Positions 5,260-6,223 of a DNA stretch of 6,223 nucleotides are shown here, piece after piece. Position 1 is the first letter of the stretch. Each line of letters starts with the position of its first letter. This stretch comes from Candidatus Woesearchaeota archaeon CG10_big_fil_rev_8_21_14_0_10_32_24 (lineage in GTDB: Archaea > Nanobdellota > Nanobdellia > Woesearchaeales > GW2011-AR9), in contig PCYG01000065.1 in assembly GCA_002763025.1 (NCBI GenBank), forward strand, positions 1 to 6,223, in the 5' to 3' direction. Position numbers and translations under genes: made by a program. Under the pieces are notes generated by a model. That model did no database searches, had not been told where the DNA came from, and saw only the letters and a list, made by a program, of their open reading frames with translations.

Positions 5260-6223
5260 TTATGTTTTTAAGATATTATAAATATCTCCCAACAAAGATT
5301 TATTATTTCTTAAATCTCTTAAAGCACAATTAAAATCTTTTATTTCCTCAATTGAAAGATTCTCTACATCACATCCATAATCAAAAATAAGTTTATGCCA
5401 TATATCCTTATGTCCTGGGTGTGCTTCAGACATACTCTTATAAACTTGATTAATTAATTGATCTCTTTCTATACTTTCTAAAGGAGATATGTCTTCTGTA
5501 GGAATCTTTTCTAATAATGTTCTGTTATCCCAAGCAGATTCTTGATCTAAACTTAAAGTATATGGTTTTGTTTTTTCTCCTGAATTGTACCAAGACAACA
5601 ATCCTCTGTTATTTTTATTCATAGCAACTAAATACATTTTTACTTCTTCTGCTGAATACTCAAATTTATTATTTAACTCAAATAATACTTCATCAACCAA
5701 ATTTGTAGTTTTTAATCCTGAAATAGAATAAACATTATTTTCAAAATCAACAAGATTTTGATGTATAGTACATTTTTGGATTAAACTAGATATAATTTCA
5801 GTAGCTTCTTTACTTTCACTTTCAAAAATAAGATTCCTTAAATATGGCTCTAATAAAGGAGATAATCTTTCATCATCAATTACTATATTATCAAACAAAT
5901 CTACACTTTCACTCAATAATCTTGTTTTAAAGTGCCAATCTTTAGTATTAAAATATGATGCTAACTTATAATTAGATAAACCTTTCTCCTTAAAAAAGAC
6001 ATAATTCTGAGCTATCCATTCAAGTTTCTCTTCCCAGCCTTTATTTCTTACAATCTGAGAAACATGATAACCATTGAATTCCATAGGTTTAAGCAAAGTT
6101 TCATAATTCTGATTTATCCATTCAAGTTTCTCTTTCCATCCTTTGCCTGTTACAATCTGAGAAACATGAGAACCATTGAATTCCATTGGCTTAAGCAAAG
6201 TTTCATAATTCTGATTTATCCAT
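5260..6223 (-). CDS. 5'-truncated protein with tandem 34-residue HTH-like repeats and a sigma-70 region-4-like C-terminus
   Basis: The frame is open to the window edge, so the true start lies outside; 320 residues are visible (residue 1 is Trp, codon 6222-6220). Residues 1-34 and 35-68 are near-identical repeats (WINQNYETLLKPMEFNG...HVSQIV..KGW.EKLE). Residues 69-102 form a diverged third unit (WIAQNYVFFKEKGLSNYKLASYFN...) that keeps the same spacing and resembles a helix-turn-helix ('GLS..KLA.YFN'). Residues 103-223 are helical and unrecognised. Residues 224-320 (SLDQESAWDNRTLLEKIPTE...SPLESIERDQL...LSIEEIKDF...ALRDLRNN) follow the order of bacterial sigma-70 regions 3.2 and 4, but the second helix of the region-4 HTH appears to be missing. 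A DNA-binding regulatory role is plausible, and the sigma link is by eye only. An internal TTG at 6198 is not the start, because the repeat pattern continues upstream of it. Confidence 0.6.
   Translation of the reverse strand, partial: WINQNYETLLKPMEFNGSHVSQIVTGKGWKEKLEWINQNYETLLKPMEFNGYHVSQIVRNKGWEEKLEWIAQNYVFFKEKGLSNYKLASYFNTKDWHFKTRLLSESVDLFDNIVIDDERLSPLLEPYLRNLIFESESKEATEIISSLIQKCTIHQNLVDFENNVYSISGLKTTNLVDEVLFELNNKFEYSAEEVKMYLVAMNKNNRGLLSWYNSGEKTKPYTLSLDQESAWDNRTLLEKIPTEDISPLESIERDQLINQVYKSMSEAHPGHKDIWHKLIFDYGCDVENLSIEEIKDFNCALRDLRNNKSLLGDIYNILKT
6001..6223 (-). repeat. Tandem 102-bp repeat inside the minus-strand gene (two full copies plus the edge of a third)
   Basis: Copies lie at 6001-6102 and 6103-6204 and match at 91 of 102 bases by hand alignment. 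The third begins at 6205 and its 19 visible bases are identical to the second. The period is 34 codons, so copy-number change keeps the frame. The array continues past the window edge; its full copy number is unknown. The high DNA identity indicates recent duplication or ongoing homogenisation. Confidence 0.95.

Noticed and set aside
6196..6198. TTG as the start codon of the repeat protein
   Set aside because: The same frame and the same repeat unit continue upstream (WINQNYET) to the window edge, so the gene begins outside the window.
6001..6223. CRISPR array
   Set aside because: The 102-bp units are contiguous, with no spacers, and keep one reading frame, so they are coding tandem repeats.

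Overview
The window looks like about 6.2 kb of a compact, AT-rich archaeal genome, probably of DPANN type (Woesearchaeota/Pacearchaeota-like). That lineage guess is inference. The archaeal signals in the sequence are: TATA-like boxes about 22-30 bases before the start codons of the three main genes, with no Shine-Dalgarno site (leaderless geometry); an RtcB RNA ligase matching the Pyrococcus type residue for residue at its catalytic positions; a LAGLIDADG intein at the RtcB catalytic cysteine; and convergent genes whose stop codons overlap.

Left part (1-4789), core-like genes. The 3' end of an alpha/beta-hydrolase (lipase-like) gene, 1-161 (+), meets a converging gene for a dolichol/polyprenol/diacylglycerol kinase-like membrane protein, 158-748 (-). 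A divergent intergenic region of about 280 bases then carries a duplicated promoter-like element for the kinase gene and a clean TATA box for rtcB. The rtcB gene (best start 1031, end 4060) is interrupted in frame by a 503-codon intein with a two-motif LAGLIDADG homing endonuclease (1391-2899). Splicing restores a 506-residue ligase with every catalytic residue. A CmpB/PF06541-like multi-pass membrane protein (4091-4789) follows under its own TATA box.

Right part (4790-6223), accessory-like. There is a 47-residue two-CxxC zinc-ribbon gene (4871-5014), then a long imperfect inverted repeat that probably ends transcription from both sides (4988-5043). Next comes the 3' remnant of a start-less minus-strand gene (5011-5151) and a short AT-rich gap. 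The window ends inside a minus-strand gene (5260-6223). It encodes nearly identical tandem 34-residue repeats (102-bp DNA repeats) that look helix-turn-helix-like, followed by a C-terminal segment resembling bacterial sigma-70 regions 3.2-4. Sigma factors are not expected in archaea, so this gene is the most unusual item here, although the resemblance rests on reading by eye.

No operon logic joins all these genes: most have their own promoter. The one coherent function is RNA repair/tRNA splicing by RtcB, which depends on removal of its intein.
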